A stretch of 64,000 nt of DNA from Micromonospora sp. NBC_01699. Its GTDB lineage: Bacteria; Actinomycetota; Actinomycetes; Mycobacteriales; Micromonosporaceae. The stretch covers positions 806,001-870,000 of the forward strand of contig NZ_CP109199.1 of the NCBI RefSeq assembly GCF_036250065.1, in the 5' to 3' direction. Shown here in pieces: positions 1 to 9,497 of the stretch. Numbering within the stretch: the first letter of the stretch is position 1; every line of letters starts with the position of its first letter. The notes below the pieces were generated by a model. The model had not been told where the DNA came from. It made no database searches and saw only the letters and a list, made by a program, of their open reading frames with translations. Both the position numbers and the translations under genes were made by a program.

Positions 1-1
1 C

Positions 2-190
2 CGCAGGGTGGTGGAACTGCTGGCCGAGCGGGACGCGCAGGACATGGTCGTGTTCGGCGGCGGCATCATTCCGGAGGCCGACATCCCCGAACTGGAGCGG
101 ATCGGAGTGGCCAAGATCTTCACTCCCGGCGCGACCACCCAGGCGATCGTGGAATGGGTACGCGCGAACGTGGCCCAGCCCGTCGCCTGA
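2..190 (+). CDS. Cobalamin-binding methylmalonyl-CoA mutase-type protein, C-terminal end (partial)
   Basis: Only the last 62 codons lie in the window; the reading frame is open at the left edge. The residues GGGIIPEADIPEL and the segment IFTPGATTQAIVEW match the end of the B12-binding Rossmann domain of methylmalonyl-CoA mutase and related acyl-CoA mutases. These enzymes interconvert methylmalonyl-CoA and succinyl-CoA or similar branched acyl-CoAs using adenosylcobalamin. Whether this is the end of a large catalytic subunit or a free-standing small B12 subunit cannot be told here. Lying upstream of sucCD is metabolically sensible, because the product succinyl-CoA is the substrate of that enzyme. 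Confidence 0.85.
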   Translation, partial: RRVVELLAERDAQDMVVFGGGIIPEADIPELERIGVAKIFTPGATTQAIVEWVRANVAQPVA

Positions 191-322
191 GCCGTACGGC
201 GGCGGCCCGGCCCACGATTGCGCTGCGTGATCGATGTCGGTAACCGGTGTGATGCTGGGCACGGAACCGTCGGCGCCGATCGATGGAGTCGGGCCTCTTC
301 CTGGTTTCGGAAGTGCCGCTGG

Positions 323-385
323 CCCCTCGTCAGGCGTACTGACGGGGGGAGAGGCCGGACGCACCCCTCACACGTCCGGCCTCTC
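323..385. terminator. Tandem hairpins downstream of the mutase gene
   Basis: Two adjoining stem-loops. The first has an 11 bp stem (323-333 with 339-349, one G-T pair) and a 5 nt loop. The second has a perfect 13 bp stem, GAGAGGCCGGACG at 349-361 pairing with 373-385, and an 11 nt loop. There is no U-tract, which is common for actinobacterial terminators. They share base 349, so the two stems touch. Termination of the upstream gene is the simplest role. Confidence 0.55.
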
Positions 386-573
386 TATGCGCGATGCCCC
401 GCCGCCACCCCTCGACCGACAGGGCATCGGCCGTCTCCCGTCATCGCGCGGCTCAGCGCTCCGACACCTGACTCAACGACGGCTTCCCGTGCGGGTTACG
501 CGGTTGCCGCGAGATCGCCGTAGAAAGCTTTCCGGGATGACTCGGTCGGGCCGTCGCCGAGCGCGGGCGGGCT

Positions 574-587
574 GTGCGGTACCGCAC
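574..587. promoter_or_regulatory. Perfect palindrome upstream of the sucC promoter
   Basis: GTGCGGTACCGCAC is a perfect 14 bp palindrome ending 17 bp before the candidate -35 box at 605. Its position suits an activator or regulator site for sucCD, but no regulator is assigned. Confidence 0.3.
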
Positions 588-604
588 ACCGTGCACCCGC
601 TCGG

Positions 605-632
605 TTGCCACCGGTGCCCGTCTCGCTAGGCT
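605..632 (+). promoter_or_regulatory. Candidate sucCD promoter
   Basis: A -35-like TTGCCA at 605-610 and a -10-like TAGGCT at 627-632 are separated by 16 bp. A start near 639 would give a leader of about 95 nt before the sucC GTG at 734. Confidence 0.4.
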
Positions 633-733
633 GCGGCCGGAGGCCTGTTCCTTTCGGTACGACAGGCGTCAACTCAATTCACGCTGGCGGCGGCGCGACG
701 GCGCGCCGCGGAGACTGGACGGGACGCGCAATC

Positions 734-1912
734 GTGGACCTGTACGAATACCAGGGGCGCGAGCTGTTCGAGCGGCACGGTTTGCCCGTGCTCGCCGGCG
801 GCGTCGCCACCACCCCGGAGGAGGCCCGCGCGATCGCCGATCGCCTCGGCGGTCGAGTGGTCGTCAAGGCCCAGGTGAAGGTCGGCGGCCGGGGCAAGGC
901 CGGCGGGGTCAAGCTCGCCGACAACCCCGAGGATGCGGTGGCCCGTGCCACCGACATCCTGGGCATGGACATCAAGGGTCACACGGTCCACAAGGTCATG
1001 ATCACCGTGACCGCGGAGATCGCCGAGGAGTACTACCTCTCCTACCTGCTCGACCGGGCGAACCGCACCTTCCTCTGCATCGCCAGCGTGGCCGGCGGCA
1101 TGGACATCGAGCAGGTCGCCGCCGAGACCCCGGAGCGGGTCGCCAAGATCGCGATCGACGCCAACGTCGGGGTCGACCTGGCCAAGGCCAACGAGATCGT
1201 CGCCGCGGCGCAGTTCCCGGCCGTGGTGGCCGACCAGATCGCCGCGATCGCGGTCGGGCTGTGGCGGGCGTTCGTCGCCGAGGACGCCACCCTGGTCGAG
1301 GTCAACCCGCTGGCCCGTACGGCCAACGGCGACGTGCTGCTGCTCGACGCCAAGGTGACCCTGGACGAGAACGCCGGCTTCCGGCACCCGGACCACGAGG
1401 CCCTGGTCGACCAGGCCGCCGTGGATCCGCTGGAGCAGCGGGCCAAGGAGAAGGACCTCAACTACGTCAAGCTCGACGGTGCCGTGGGCATCATCGGCAA
1501 CGGCGCCGGCCTGGTCATGTCCACCCTCGACGTGGTCGCGTACGCCGGGGAACGGCACGGCGGCGTCAAGCCGGCGAACTTCCTCGACATCGGCGGCGGC
1601 GCGAGCGCCGCGGTGATGGCGAACGGCCTGGAGATCGTGCTCTCCGACCCGGCGGTAAAGAGCGTGTTCGTCAACGTCTTCGGCGGCATCACCGCCTGTG
1701 ACGAGGTCGCCAACGGTATCGTCCAGGCGCTGGCCCTGCTCGCCGAGCGCGGTGAGCAGGTCGACAAGCCGCTGGTCGTACGGCTCGACGGCAACAACGC
1801 CGAGGCGGGTCGGGCAATCCTCGACGCCGCCGCGAACCCGCTGGTGCAGCGGGTCGACACGATGGATGGAGCGGCCGAGCGGGCCGCCGAGCTCGCGGCT
1901 GCGGGGGTCTGA
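734..1912 (+). CDS. sucC: Succinyl-CoA synthetase (ADP-forming) beta subunit
   Basis: With SucD it catalyses succinyl-CoA + ADP + Pi to succinate + ATP + CoA in the TCA cycle. The 392-residue product starts at GTG 734 ([16 protein letters not shown]), the family's usual N-terminus; the longer in-frame upstream extension is low-complexity and unlike the family. An ATP-grasp domain (residues 1 to about 200, with [14 protein letters not shown] near 46-60 and EVNPLA) is followed by the CoA-ligase domain ([24 protein letters not shown]). Length is normal. The sucD ATG follows after one base, so the two are co-translated. Confidence 0.97.
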   Translation: MDLYEYQGRELFERHGLPVLAGGVATTPEEARAIADRLGGRVVVKAQVKVGGRGKAGGVKLADNPEDAVARATDILGMDIKGHTVHKVMITVTAEIAEEYYLSYLLDRANRTFLCIASVAGGMDIEQVAAETPERVAKIAIDANVGVDLAKANEIVAAAQFPAVVADQIAAIAVGLWRAFVAEDATLVEVNPLARTANGDVLLLDAKVTLDENAGFRHPDHEALVDQAAVDPLEQRAKEKDLNYVKLDGAVGIIGNGAGLVMSTLDVVAYAGERHGGVKPANFLDIGGGASAAVMANGLEIVLSDPAVKSVFVNVFGGITACDEVANGIVQALALLAERGEQVDKPLVVRLDGNNAEAGRAILDAAANPLVQRVDTMDGAAERAAELAAAGV

Positions 1913-1913
1913 C

Positions 1914-2801
1914 ATGGCAATCTGGCTGACCAAGGACTCGAAGGTCATCGTCCAGGGGATGACCGGCTCCGAGGGCTCCAAGCACACCCGACGGATGCTC
2001 GCCGCCGGCACCAACGTGGTCGGCGGGGTGAACCCGCGCAAGGCCGGCCAGACCGTCGACTTCGACGGCACCGAGCTGCCGGTATTCGCCAGCGTCGCGG
2101 ACGCGATGGCGAGCACCGGGGCCAACGCCACGGTCATCTTCGTACCGCCGCAGTTCACCAGGGGCGCGGTGGTCGAGGCGATCGACGCCGGCATCGACCT
2201 CGCCGTCGTGATCACCGAGGGCGTACCGGTGCACGACACCGCGGCGTTCTGGGCGTACAACGTCAGCAAGGGCGAGCAGACCCGGATCATCGGGCCGAAC
2301 TGCCCCGGCATCGCCTCGCCGGGTGCCTCCAACGCCGGCATCATCCCGGCCGACATCACCGGCTCCGGCCGGATCGGCCTGGTCAGCAAGAGCGGCACGC
2401 TGACCTACCAGATGATGTACGAGCTGCGCGACATCGGCTTCTCCACCTGCGTCGGCATCGGCGGTGACCCGATCATCGGCACCACCCACATCGACGCGCT
2501 CGCGGCGTTCCAGGCCGACCCGGACACCGACGCGATCGTGATGATCGGTGAGATCGGCGGCGACGCCGAGGAACGGGCCGCCGAGTTCATCAAGGCCAAC
2601 GTGACCAAGCCGGTGGTCGGCTACATCGCCGGCTTCACCGCGCCGGTCGGCAAGACCATGGGGCACGCCGGGGCGATCATCTCCGGTTCGGCCGGCACCG
2701 CCGACGCCAAGAAGGCGGCCCTGGAAGCGGTGGGAGTCAAGGTGGGCAAGACGCCAACCGAGACCGCCCAACTCATGCGGGAGCTCATGTCCGGCAACTG
2801 A
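1914..2801 (+). CDS. sucD: Succinyl-CoA synthetase alpha subunit
   Basis: This 295-residue subunit binds CoA and carries the phosphohistidine. A CoA-binding Rossmann domain ([15 protein letters not shown] near residue 12) is followed by the ligase domain with the active-site GHAGAIISG, His about 251. It starts one base after the sucC stop codon and ends just before a strong terminator at 2827, so sucCD is a self-contained bicistronic unit. No anomalies seen. Confidence 0.97.
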   Translation: MAIWLTKDSKVIVQGMTGSEGSKHTRRMLAAGTNVVGGVNPRKAGQTVDFDGTELPVFASVADAMASTGANATVIFVPPQFTRGAVVEAIDAGIDLAVVITEGVPVHDTAAFWAYNVSKGEQTRIIGPNCPGIASPGASNAGIIPADITGSGRIGLVSKSGTLTYQMMYELRDIGFSTCVGIGGDPIIGTTHIDALAAFQADPDTDAIVMIGEIGGDAEERAAEFIKANVTKPVVGYIAGFTAPVGKTMGHAGAIISGSAGTADAKKAALEAVGVKVGKTPTETAQLMRELMSGN

Positions 2802-2826
2802 CCCGCCACCGCCCACCCCAGATCGC

Positions 2827-2859
2827 AAAAGGGCTGACCGCCGCGCGGTCAGCCCTTTT
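2827..2859. terminator. Intrinsic terminator of sucCD
   Basis: A perfect 14 bp stem, AAAAGGGCTGACCG (2827-2840) pairing with 2846-2859, has a 5 nt loop and ends in TTTT. Because it is A-rich at the left foot it can act on both strands, serving sucCD and possibly the convergent small gene at 2980. Confidence 0.9.
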
Positions 2860-2865
2860 ACGCGC

Positions 2866-2941
2866 GCCGATCTTGCAGTTGTGGTCGCTCACATATCCGG
2901 ACGAGCACCCCAACTCGGGGCACCACAAGTGCAAGATCGGC
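2866..2941. repeat. Folded intergenic repeat, copy 1 (70 bp core)
   Basis: Outer arms 2866-2885 and 2922-2941 pair over 20 bp with one mismatch (GCCGATCTTGCA with TGCAAGATCGGC). The interior can form two small hairpins (GCTC/GAGC and CCCC-AACTC-GGGG), giving a three-way junction. The 70 bp core 2869-2938 is matched at about 80% identity and equal length by 18809-18878. A G-rich tract (2950-2975) follows immediately. It lies between convergent genes, beyond the ordinary sucCD terminator, so it is not simply that terminator. Confidence 0.85.
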
Positions 2942-2979
2942 GACGAGCCTGGGGGAGGGAGGGGGAGGGGGGGAGGGGT

Positions 2980-3243
2980 TTAGCGCCAGCCGGGGTAGTT
3001 GCCGGTGCCGCGGAGGATCGCCGTACCGAGGATGTTGAGGATGCTCAGCACGATGGCGACCCATCCCAGGACGGGTGAACCGCCGTATCGCCGGGCGTCC
3101 CGGATGGACAGGTAACCGAGGATGACCCCGAGTACGCCGCAGCAGACCAGCCCGATGACTATGCCGAGTACGCCCCACAGCGTGGTCCGGTCCCGACCGG
3201 AGGGCACCGGCCGGGGCGGCGGGTACGGATACTGACCCGCCAT
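2980..3243 (-). CDS. Small DUF4190-like membrane protein
   Basis: An 87-residue protein with a short proline-rich N-terminus (YPYPPPRPVPSG) and two hydrophobic segments at about 22-45 and 57-77, separated by a loop YLSIRDARRYGG. This resembles DUF4190-type actinobacterial membrane proteins; no biochemical role is known to me. ATG 3243 is preceded by GAGGTGAGG, a good ribosome site. It is convergent with sucCD and its 3' end abuts a G-rich tract. Confidence 0.75.
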   Translation of the reverse strand: MAGQYPYPPPRPVPSGRDRTTLWGVLGIVIGLVCCGVLGVILGYLSIRDARRYGGSPVLGWVAIVLSILNILGTAILRGTGNYPGWR

Positions 3244-3406
3244 GCCTCACCTCCGCAGTGGGTGACGCGGGAGAGCGCCCGAATCAGATGCTGGGCCGAC
3301 GCTAACCCCGCGACCGGGGTGATTGCTTCGAAATTGAGGAATCCGTGTGGCTTCGCCGGTGGTGTCGCCCCCCAGCCCGCGCGTCGGCGTGCCAGAGTAG
3401 GTCACG

Positions 3407-5074
3407 ATGCCACCCGTCACCCCCGATCAGCCCGGGCGTCCGGCACGGCCCGACCCGGCGGACCCCACCCCGACCACCGGCCACCCGTCGCCGGCCCCGG
3501 CGGTTCCGGCTGCCCGCCGGGGCGAACCCGACCGGGTGCCGACCGACCGTGATCCCGACCGGGACCGGCGGCCCACCGACCGGGAGTCGGACCGGGACCG
3601 GCTGCCCGCCGGGCGCCGACCGGACCGGACCCCGGCCGGCCGTGACTCCGACCGGGACCGGCTGCCCGCCGGCCGTGACTCCGACCGGGACCGGCTGCCC
3701 GCCGGCCGTGACTCCGACCGGGGCCTGACCCCGGCCGACCGTGACCCTGACCGGGACCGGCTGCCCGCCGGCCGTGATGCCGGCCGGGGCCTGACCCCGG
3801 CCGGTCGTTCCGCCGCCGGGGCGATGACCCGGACCGCCCGACCGGACGGCCCGTCGGGTGTTCCCAAGCGCCGGTCCGGGCGGGCGCCGCTACCGGTGGC
3901 CGCCGCCGTGGCGACCGGCTGGGCAGCCTCCCTGTCGTACCTGCCGGTCGCCGTCATCCTGGGCTTCGCCCGGTTCACCGAGGACGCCGGCGCGGTGGGC
4001 GGGGCGGCCCGGGTCGGGCTGTCCGGCTGGCTGCTCGGCCACGGTGTGCCGCTCGACACCGACGCCGGGACCCTGCACCTGCCCCCGCTCGGGCTCGCCG
4101 TACTGGCCGCGTGGCGGGTCGCCCGTGCGGGCGTACACACCAGCCGGGCGATCGGGGCCCGGCAGCACGGCACCCCGCGGCAGGCGTTCTCCGTCGCGGG
4201 CGCGGTCGGTGTCGCGTACGGGCTGCTCGGTGTCGTCGCCGCCCTGATCGTCAACGCCGGGGGCCAGCAGGTGGCGCCGCTGCGGGCGGGGCTCACCCTC
4301 ACCGTGTTCGGTGCCGTCGCGGCGCTGGCCGGGGCGCTGCCGATCACCGGGACGCTCGGCGCACTGGCCCGGCGTACCCCGTCGGTGCTGCGCGACGGGC
4401 TGCGTACCGGCTTCGTGGCCGCTCTGCTGCTGCTCGGCGCCGGTGCCGGTGCGGCCGGCCTGGCGGTGGCCACCGGCGGTGGCGCGGCCAGCGACATGCT
4501 CACCGCGTACCGGACCGGCGTCCTCGGGCAGGCCGGCATCACCGTGGTCAGCGTGGCGTACGCGCCGAACGCCTCGGTCTGGGCCGCCTCCTATCTGCTC
4601 GGACCGGGGTTCGCCATCGGCACCGACACCAGCGTGAGCACCACCGAGGTCACGCTGGGCCCGCTGCCGGCCGTACCGCTGCTCGCCGGCCTGCCGTCCG
4701 GCCCGATCGGCGGCCTCCGGGTGGCGCTGCTCGCCGTACCGGTGATCGCCGGCATGGCCGCCGGCTGGCTGCTCACCCGGCGCTCGCTGCGCCGGGCCGG
4801 GTTGCCGCCGTCGCCCGCCCCGCTGCCCCGGATGTCCGGCCGGGACCTGTCGGCGATGCGCTGGCCACCGCTGCTCGCCGCCGCCGCGATCGGGGGACCG
4901 GTTGCCGGCGCGGTGCTCGGCCTGGCCGCCTGGGCCTCCGGCGGTTCGCTCGGCGGCGGCCGGATGGCCGAGGTCGGCCCGGTGAGCTGGCAGGTGGCGG
5001 CGATCGCCACCGTGGTGGTGGCGGTCGGCGCGGTGGTCGGCGCCGCCGTCACCCGCGCCTTCGCCCGCCCCTGA
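3407..5074 (+). CDS. perM: PerM/DUF6350 family polytopic membrane protein with repeat-rich N-terminus
   Basis: From about residue 165 onward the protein is a chain of hydrophobic segments typical of DUF6350, the family of M. tuberculosis PerM (Rv0955), which supports cell division and persistence. As in Mtb, purN and purH follow directly, which is the main support for orthology. The first 140 residues are hydrophilic, proline- and arginine-rich, and contain eight 11-residue repeats of the type RDSDRDRLPAG. ATG 3407 gives 555 residues; an in-frame ATG at 3824 would give 416 residues and skip the repeats, so the true start is uncertain. Confidence 0.8.
   Translation: MPPVTPDQPGRPARPDPADPTPTTGHPSPAPAVPAARRGEPDRVPTDRDPDRDRRPTDRESDRDRLPAGRRPDRTPAGRDSDRDRLPAGRDSDRDRLPAGRDSDRGLTPADRDPDRDRLPAGRDAGRGLTPAGRSAAGAMTRTARPDGPSGVPKRRSGRAPLPVAAAVATGWAASLSYLPVAVILGFARFTEDAGAVGGAARVGLSGWLLGHGVPLDTDAGTLHLPPLGLAVLAAWRVARAGVHTSRAIGARQHGTPRQAFSVAGAVGVAYGLLGVVAALIVNAGGQQVAPLRAGLTLTVFGAVAALAGALPITGTLGALARRTPSVLRDGLRTGFVAALLLLGAGAGAAGLAVATGGGAASDMLTAYRTGVLGQAGITVVSVAYAPNASVWAASYLLGPGFAIGTDTSVSTTEVTLGPLPAVPLLAGLPSGPIGGLRVALLAVPVIAGMAAGWLLTRRSLRRAGLPPSPAPLPRMSGRDLSAMRWPPLLAAAAIGGPVAGAVLGLAAWASGGSLGGGRMAEVGPVSWQVAAIATVVVAVGAVVGAAVTRAFARP
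3548..3805 (+). repeat. 33 bp tandem repeat (8 units) inside perM
   Basis: Units start at 3548, 3581, 3614, 3641, 3674, 3707, 3740 and 3773. All are 33 bp except the third, which is 27 bp, so every length change keeps the reading frame. They encode 11-residue units such as RDSDRDRLPAG and RDSDRGLTPAD. The array looks like a coding minisatellite that can vary in copy number. Confidence 0.9.
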
Positions 5075-5169
5075 CGGGCGCACCGCGCCTTCGCCTGCCC
5101 TGACGGGAACCCGCGGCCACGGCCGGGGGACTACCGTGAGCCGCCGCAGAGCGGGGCTGAGCTGCCCGA

Positions 5170-5175
5170 TAGGGT
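5170..5175 (+). promoter_or_regulatory. Leaderless-type -10 box of purN
   Basis: TAGGGT ends 6 nt before the purN GTG at 5182, the spacing expected when transcription starts at the start codon. There is no Shine-Dalgarno sequence in the gap. No clear -35 box is seen. Confidence 0.6.
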
Positions 5176-5181
5176 GCTCGG

Positions 5182-5802
5182 GTGACTGAGCCCGTGTCGG
5201 CCGCCCGAGTTGTCGTCCTCATTTCCGGGTCCGGTAGCAACCTCCAGGCGTTGCTCGACGCGGCCACCGACCCGGCGTACGGCGCCTCGGTGGTCGCCGT
5301 CGGCGCGGACCGCGACGGCATCGCCGGACTCGACCGGGCCACCGCCGCCGGGGTGCCGGTCTTCGTCGACCCGCTCAAGGCGTACGCCGATCGGGACGAG
5401 TGGGACCGGGCGCTCGCCGCGCACGTCGCCGAGCACAAGCCCGACCTGGTGGTCTCCGCCGGCTTCCTGAAGCTCGTCGGCCCGCACTTCCTCGCCGCCT
5501 TCGGTGACCGTTACCTGAACACGCACAATGCGCTGCTGCCCGCCTTTCCCGGCATCCACGGCCCGCGTGACGCGCTCGCCTACGGGGTGAAGGTCGCCGG
5601 GGCCACGCTCTTCTTCGTCGACGCCGGCGTCGACACCGGACCGATCGTCGCCCAGGTGACGGTGCCGGTGCTCGATGACGACGACGAGGAATCCCTCACC
5701 GAACGCATCAAGGTTGCCGAGCGCCGACAGCTCGTCGAGCAGGTCGGCCGGCTGGTCCGCGAGGGCTGGACCATCACCGGAAGAAAGGTCACGATCCCAT
5801 GA
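5182..5802 (+). CDS. purN: Phosphoribosylglycinamide formyltransferase
   Basis: Transfers the formyl group of 10-formyl-THF to GAR, the third step of purine synthesis. The 206-residue protein has the family's N-terminal [17 protein letters not shown], the folate/active-site segment [15 protein letters not shown] and VDTGPIVAQ with the catalytic Asp. A GTG start directly downstream of a TAGGGT box suggests a leaderless message. Its stop overlaps the purH ATG by 4 bp, so the two purine enzymes are coupled. Confidence 0.96.
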   Translation: MTEPVSAARVVVLISGSGSNLQALLDAATDPAYGASVVAVGADRDGIAGLDRATAAGVPVFVDPLKAYADRDEWDRALAAHVAEHKPDLVVSAGFLKLVGPHFLAAFGDRYLNTHNALLPAFPGIHGPRDALAYGVKVAGATLFFVDAGVDTGPIVAQVTVPVLDDDDEESLTERIKVAERRQLVEQVGRLVREGWTITGRKVTIP

Positions 5803-7370
5803 GCACCACTTCGGACGGCCGGCGGGCGCTGCGCCGCGCGCTGGTCAGCGTGTACGACAAGACCGGGCTGATTGAGTTGGCCCAGGCGCTGCACGCCGCC
5901 GGGGTAGAGATCGTGTCGACGGGCAGCACCGCCGCCACCATCGCCGGTGCCGGTGTCCCGGTGACCCAGGTCGAGGAGCTGACCGGCTTCCCCGAGACCC
6001 TGGACGGGCGGGTCAAGACGCTGCACCCGAAGGTGCACGCCGGTCTCCTCGCCGACCTGCGGCTGGACAGGCACGCCGCGCAGCTCGCCGAGTTGGGCAT
6101 CGCCCCGTTCGACCTGCTGGTGTCGAACCTGTACCCGTTCACCGAGACGGTCGCCTCCGGCGCGGACTTCGACGCCTGCGTGGAGCAGATCGACATCGGC
6201 GGTCCGGCGATGGTCCGGGCCGCGGCCAAGAACCACGCGTCGGTGGCGGTGGTGACCTCGGTCCAGTCGTACCCGTCGGTGTTGGACGCCCTGGCCGACG
6301 GCGGTTTCACCCTCGGCGAGCGGCGCGCGCTCGCGGCGCGGGCCTTCGCCGACATCGCCGAGTACGACGTGGCGGTGGCCCAGTGGTTCGCCCGGGGGCT
6401 GGCGTCGGAACCGGAGTGGCCGGACTTCTCCGGGCTCGCCCTGCGTCGTGGCGCGACCCTGCGGTACGGCGAGAACCCGCACCAGCGGGCCGCCATCTAC
6501 CTGGACCCGGCCGCTCCCGCCGGGCTGGCGCAGGCGCGGCAGTTGCACGGCAAGGAGATGTCGTACAACAACTACGTCGACGCGGACGCGGCCTGGCGGG
6601 CGGCGAACGACTTCGGCTCGGACGTGCCGGTTGTGGCGATCATCAAGCACGCGAACCCGTGCGGCATCGCCACCGGCGTCGACGTTGCCGACGCGCACCG
6701 CAAGGCGCACGCCTGCGACCCGGTGTCGGCGTTCGGTGGCGTGATCGCGGTCAACCAGCCGGTCTCGGTCGAGCTGGCCAAGCAGATCGCGGACATCTTC
6801 ACCGAGGTGGTGGTCGCCCCGGCGTTCGCCGACGGTGCGGTCGAGGTGCTCGCGGGCAAGAAGAACATCCGGCTGCTCCGGGTGCCCGCCTGGCAGCCGG
6901 CGTCGGTCGAGTGGCGGGCGGTCAGCGGCGGGGTGCTGACCCAGTCGGCAGACCGGATCGATGCCCCCGGTGACGACCCGGCCACCTGGCGGCTGGCCGC
7001 CGGCGACGCGGCGGCGCCGGAGTTGCTGCGGGACCTGGTCTTCGCCTGGCGGGCGATCCGGTCGGTGAAGAGCAACGCGATCCTGCTCGCCGCCGACGGC
7101 GCCACCGTCGGCGTGGGAATGGGGCAGGTCAACCGGGTCGACTCGGCGCGGTTGGCGGTCTCCCGGGCGGGTGCCGACCGGGCCAGGGGCGCGGCTGCCG
7201 CCTCCGACGCCTTCTTCCCGTTCGCGGACGGGTTGCAGGTGCTGCTCGACGCCGGGGTGCGCGGGGTGGTCCAGCCCGGCGGCTCGGTACGCGACGACGA
7301 GGTCATCGCCGCCGCCCAGCAGTCCGGCCTGACCATGTACTTCACCGGCACCCGGCACTTCTTCCACTGA
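5799..7370 (+). CDS. purH: Bifunctional AICAR transformylase/IMP cyclohydrolase
   Basis: Carries out the last two steps of IMP synthesis. The 523-residue protein has the N-terminal MGS-like cyclohydrolase domain ([28 protein letters not shown]) and the C-terminal transformylase domain ([20 protein letters not shown] with the catalytic Lys-His; [15 protein letters not shown]-like end). It overlaps purN by ATGA. It uses 10-formyl-THF, as purN does, and folD in this window supplies that pool. A terminator follows at 7390. Confidence 0.97.
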   Translation: MSTTSDGRRALRRALVSVYDKTGLIELAQALHAAGVEIVSTGSTAATIAGAGVPVTQVEELTGFPETLDGRVKTLHPKVHAGLLADLRLDRHAAQLAELGIAPFDLLVSNLYPFTETVASGADFDACVEQIDIGGPAMVRAAAKNHASVAVVTSVQSYPSVLDALADGGFTLGERRALAARAFADIAEYDVAVAQWFARGLASEPEWPDFSGLALRRGATLRYGENPHQRAAIYLDPAAPAGLAQARQLHGKEMSYNNYVDADAAWRAANDFGSDVPVVAIIKHANPCGIATGVDVADAHRKAHACDPVSAFGGVIAVNQPVSVELAKQIADIFTEVVVAPAFADGAVEVLAGKKNIRLLRVPAWQPASVEWRAVSGGVLTQSADRIDAPGDDPATWRLAAGDAAAPELLRDLVFAWRAIRSVKSNAILLAADGATVGVGMGQVNRVDSARLAVSRAGADRARGAAAASDAFFPFADGLQVLLDAGVRGVVQPGGSVRDDEVIAAAQQSGLTMYFTGTRHFFH

Positions 7371-7389
7371 TCGCCCCCGGAACGTAGCG

Positions 7390-7427
7390 AGGGCCCCTTC
7401 CCGTCGAAAGCGATGAGAAGGGGCCCT
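7390..7427. terminator. Bidirectional terminator between purH and the ABC importer
   Basis: A perfect 11 bp stem, AGGGCCCCTTC (7390-7400) with 7417-7427, and a 16 nt loop. It lies between convergent genes (purH on plus, ATPase gene on minus) and can serve both. Confidence 0.8.
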
Positions 7428-7437
7428 TCACCACACG

Positions 7438-8466
7438 TCAGGCCACGACCTGCTTGAGCTCGGCGAAGTGGCAGGCGGACGGGTGCGGGTCGACCGCCCG
7501 CAGCACCAGCTGTGGGTCCTGGGTGGCGCAGATGTCCTGGGCCTTCCAGCACCGGGTACGGAACCGGCAACCCGACGGCGGGTCGGCCGGCGACGGCACG
7601 TCCCCGGTCAGCCGGATGATCTCGCGGTGGGCGCGGGCCGACGGGTCCGGCACCGGCACCGCCGACAGCAGCGCCTGGGTGTACGGGTGGGTCGGCCGCT
7701 CGTAGATCTCCTCGTTCGTACCGATCTCCACGATCTTGCCGAGGTACATCACCGCCACCCGGTCGGCGATGTGCCGTACCACCGAGAGGTCGTGCGCGAT
7801 GAAGACGTACGACAGGCCCAGCTCGTCCTGGAGCTTCTCCAGCAGGTTGATCACCTGAGCCTGGATCGACACGTCCAGCGCCGACACCGGCTCGTCACAG
7901 ACGATCACCTCGGGGTTGAGCGCCAGCGCACGGGCGATCCCGATCCGCTGCCGCTGCCCACCCGAGAACTGGTGCGGGTACCGGTTGATGTGCTCCGGGT
8001 TCAGCCCGACGATGTCGAGCAGTTCACGTACCCGCCGGCCGCGGTCGCCGCGTGGCGCCACCTCGGGGTGGATCTCGTACGGCTCGCCGATGATGTCGCC
8101 GACCGTCATCCGCGGGTTCAGCGACGTGTACGGGTCCTGCATGACCATCTGCACGTTGCGGCGCAGCCGGCGCAGGCCGGAGCCGGACATCTTGAAGATG
8201 TCCTGTCCCTCCAGCATGGCCCGGCCGCCGGTCGGCGTCTCCAGCCGCATGAGCAGCCGGGCGAGCGTCGACTTTCCGCAGCCGGACTCGCCGACCACGC
8301 CGAGGGTCTCGCCGCGACGCAGTTCGAAGCTCACCCCGTCGACCGCCTTGACGGCGCCGATCTGCTTCTTGAAGACGATTCCCTGGGTGATCGGGAAGTG
8401 CTTGACGACGTTGTCGACCTGCAAAATCGTTTCGCCGCGCACCTTGGTTGCGCTAGAGCCGGCCAT
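7438..8466 (-). CDS. Peptide-type ABC importer ATPase (DppF/OppF-like)
   Basis: A 342-residue ATPase that powers the importer encoded upstream. Walker A GESGCGKS at 59-66, signature [10 protein letters not shown], Walker [12 protein letters not shown] and the C-terminal oligopeptide-transport extension with CRFRTRC. It is the last gene of a minus-strand five-gene operon; its start overlaps the end of the other ATPase gene by 14 bp. The family assignment is secure, but whether the substrate is dipeptide, oligopeptide or nickel cannot be read from the ATPase. Confidence 0.93.
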   Translation of the reverse strand: MAGSSATKVRGETILQVDNVVKHFPITQGIVFKKQIGAVKAVDGVSFELRRGETLGVVGESGCGKSTLARLLMRLETPTGGRAMLEGQDIFKMSGSGLRRLRRNVQMVMQDPYTSLNPRMTVGDIIGEPYEIHPEVAPRGDRGRRVRELLDIVGLNPEHINRYPHQFSGGQRQRIGIARALALNPEVIVCDEPVSALDVSIQAQVINLLEKLQDELGLSYVFIAHDLSVVRHIADRVAVMYLGKIVEIGTNEEIYERPTHPYTQALLSAVPVPDPSARAHREIIRLTGDVPSPADPPSGCRFRTRCWKAQDICATQDPQLVLRAVDPHPSACHFAELKQVVA

Positions 8467-9490
8467 CGAGGACCTCCTGGGCGAAGTGACATGCGCTGGT
8501 CCGGCCGTTGCCGAGGTCCCGGTTGGCGGGCACGACGTCGACGCAGACCTGCTGGGCGTACGGGCAGCGCGGGTGGAAGGGGCAGCCCGAGGGGATCCGC
8601 ATCAGGTTCGGTGGCAGGCCCTTGATGGTGGAGAGTTCGTGGCCGCGCTGGTCCAGCCGGGGAATCGACTCCAGCAGACCCTTGGTGTACGGGTGGCCGG
8701 GAGACGAGTACAGCGAGTGGACGTCGGCGTGTTCGACGATCCGGCCGGCGTACATGACGGCGATCCGGTCGGCGACGTCGGCGACCACACCGAGGTCGTG
8801 GGTGATCAGGATCATCGCCATGTTGAGTTCCCGGCGCAGGTCGCCGAGTAGGTCCATGATCTGGGCCTGCACGGTGACGTCGAGCGCGGTGGTGGGTTCG
8901 TCGGCGATCAGCACCCGCGGGTTCAGCGCCAGCGCCATCGCGATCATGACGCGCTGGCGCATGCCGCCGGAGAACTGGTGCGGGTAGTCGCCGACCCGCT
9001 GCTTCGCCGCCGGGATCTTCACCAGTTCCATCAGCTCGATCGCGCGTCGGCGGGCGTCGGTGCGGGACATGCCCTCGCGTTGGCGCAGCGTCTCGCCGAT
9101 CTGCCAGCCGACCGGGAAGACCGGGTTCAGGGCGGAGAGCGCGTCCTGGAAGATCATCGCGATCTGCTTGCCGCGAACCTGCCGGCGCTGCTCCTCGGGC
9201 ATCTTGAGCAGGTCGCTGCCGTCGTAGAGGATCTCGCCGGACGGGATGACGGCCGGTGGCATGTCCAGGATGCCCATGATCGCCTGAGCGGTGACCGACT
9301 TGCCGGAGCCCGACTCACCGAGCACGGCCAGGGTCTCCCCGGCGTCCAGGTGGTACGAGACACCGTTGATCACCTTTGCCACGCCGTCCTGGGTACGGAA
9401 CTCGACGTGCAGGTCCCGTACCTCAAGCAGGTGCGGGTGGTCGCCTCGGGCGGACGGCGACGCGACGGGCTGGGCGGAAAGGTAGCTCAT
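8453..9490 (-). CDS. Peptide-type ABC importer ATPase (DppD/OppD-like)
   Basis: The 345-residue partner ATPase. Walker A GESGSGKS at 58-65, signature FSGGMRQRV, Walker [13 protein letters not shown], and the C-terminal [14 protein letters not shown] motif of the OppD/DppD subgroup. It lies 7 bp downstream of the permease gene at 9498 and overlaps the second ATPase gene, consistent with a heterodimeric ATPase pair. Confidence 0.93.
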   Translation of the reverse strand: MSYLSAQPVASPSARGDHPHLLEVRDLHVEFRTQDGVAKVINGVSYHLDAGETLAVLGESGSGKSVTAQAIMGILDMPPAVIPSGEILYDGSDLLKMPEEQRRQVRGKQIAMIFQDALSALNPVFPVGWQIGETLRQREGMSRTDARRRAIELMELVKIPAAKQRVGDYPHQFSGGMRQRVMIAMALALNPRVLIADEPTTALDVTVQAQIMDLLGDLRRELNMAMILITHDLGVVADVADRIAVMYAGRIVEHADVHSLYSSPGHPYTKGLLESIPRLDQRGHELSTIKGLPPNLMRIPSGCPFHPRCPYAQQVCVDVVPANRDLGNGRTSACHFAQEVLDGRL

Positions 9491-9497
9491 GATTTGA

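Larger units (their letters stand above)
191..733. other. 543 bp intergenic region upstream of sucC
   Basis: No convincing coding region: the short frames here lack a good ribosome site and recognisable content. It holds two adjoining hairpins near 323-385, a perfect 14 bp palindrome at 574-587 and a candidate sucC promoter at 605-632. I looked for riboswitch cores (cobalamin, c-di-AMP) and could not match one with confidence. Confidence 0.6.

Noticed and set aside
218-629. Small overlapping open frames between the mutase gene and sucC
   Set aside because: No ribosome site or family resemblance; they cross two terminator-like hairpins.
191-733. Riboswitch upstream of sucC
   Set aside because: I could not find the conserved core of a cobalamin, c-di-AMP or other class; only simple hairpins are seen. 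A covariance-model search of this interval would settle it.
2866-2941. tRNA gene suggested by the folded three-way structure
   Set aside because: No T-loop GTTCGANTC box, no anticodon-arm geometry and no CCA or acceptor pattern. The second copy at 18809 has similar sequence but weaker outer pairing.
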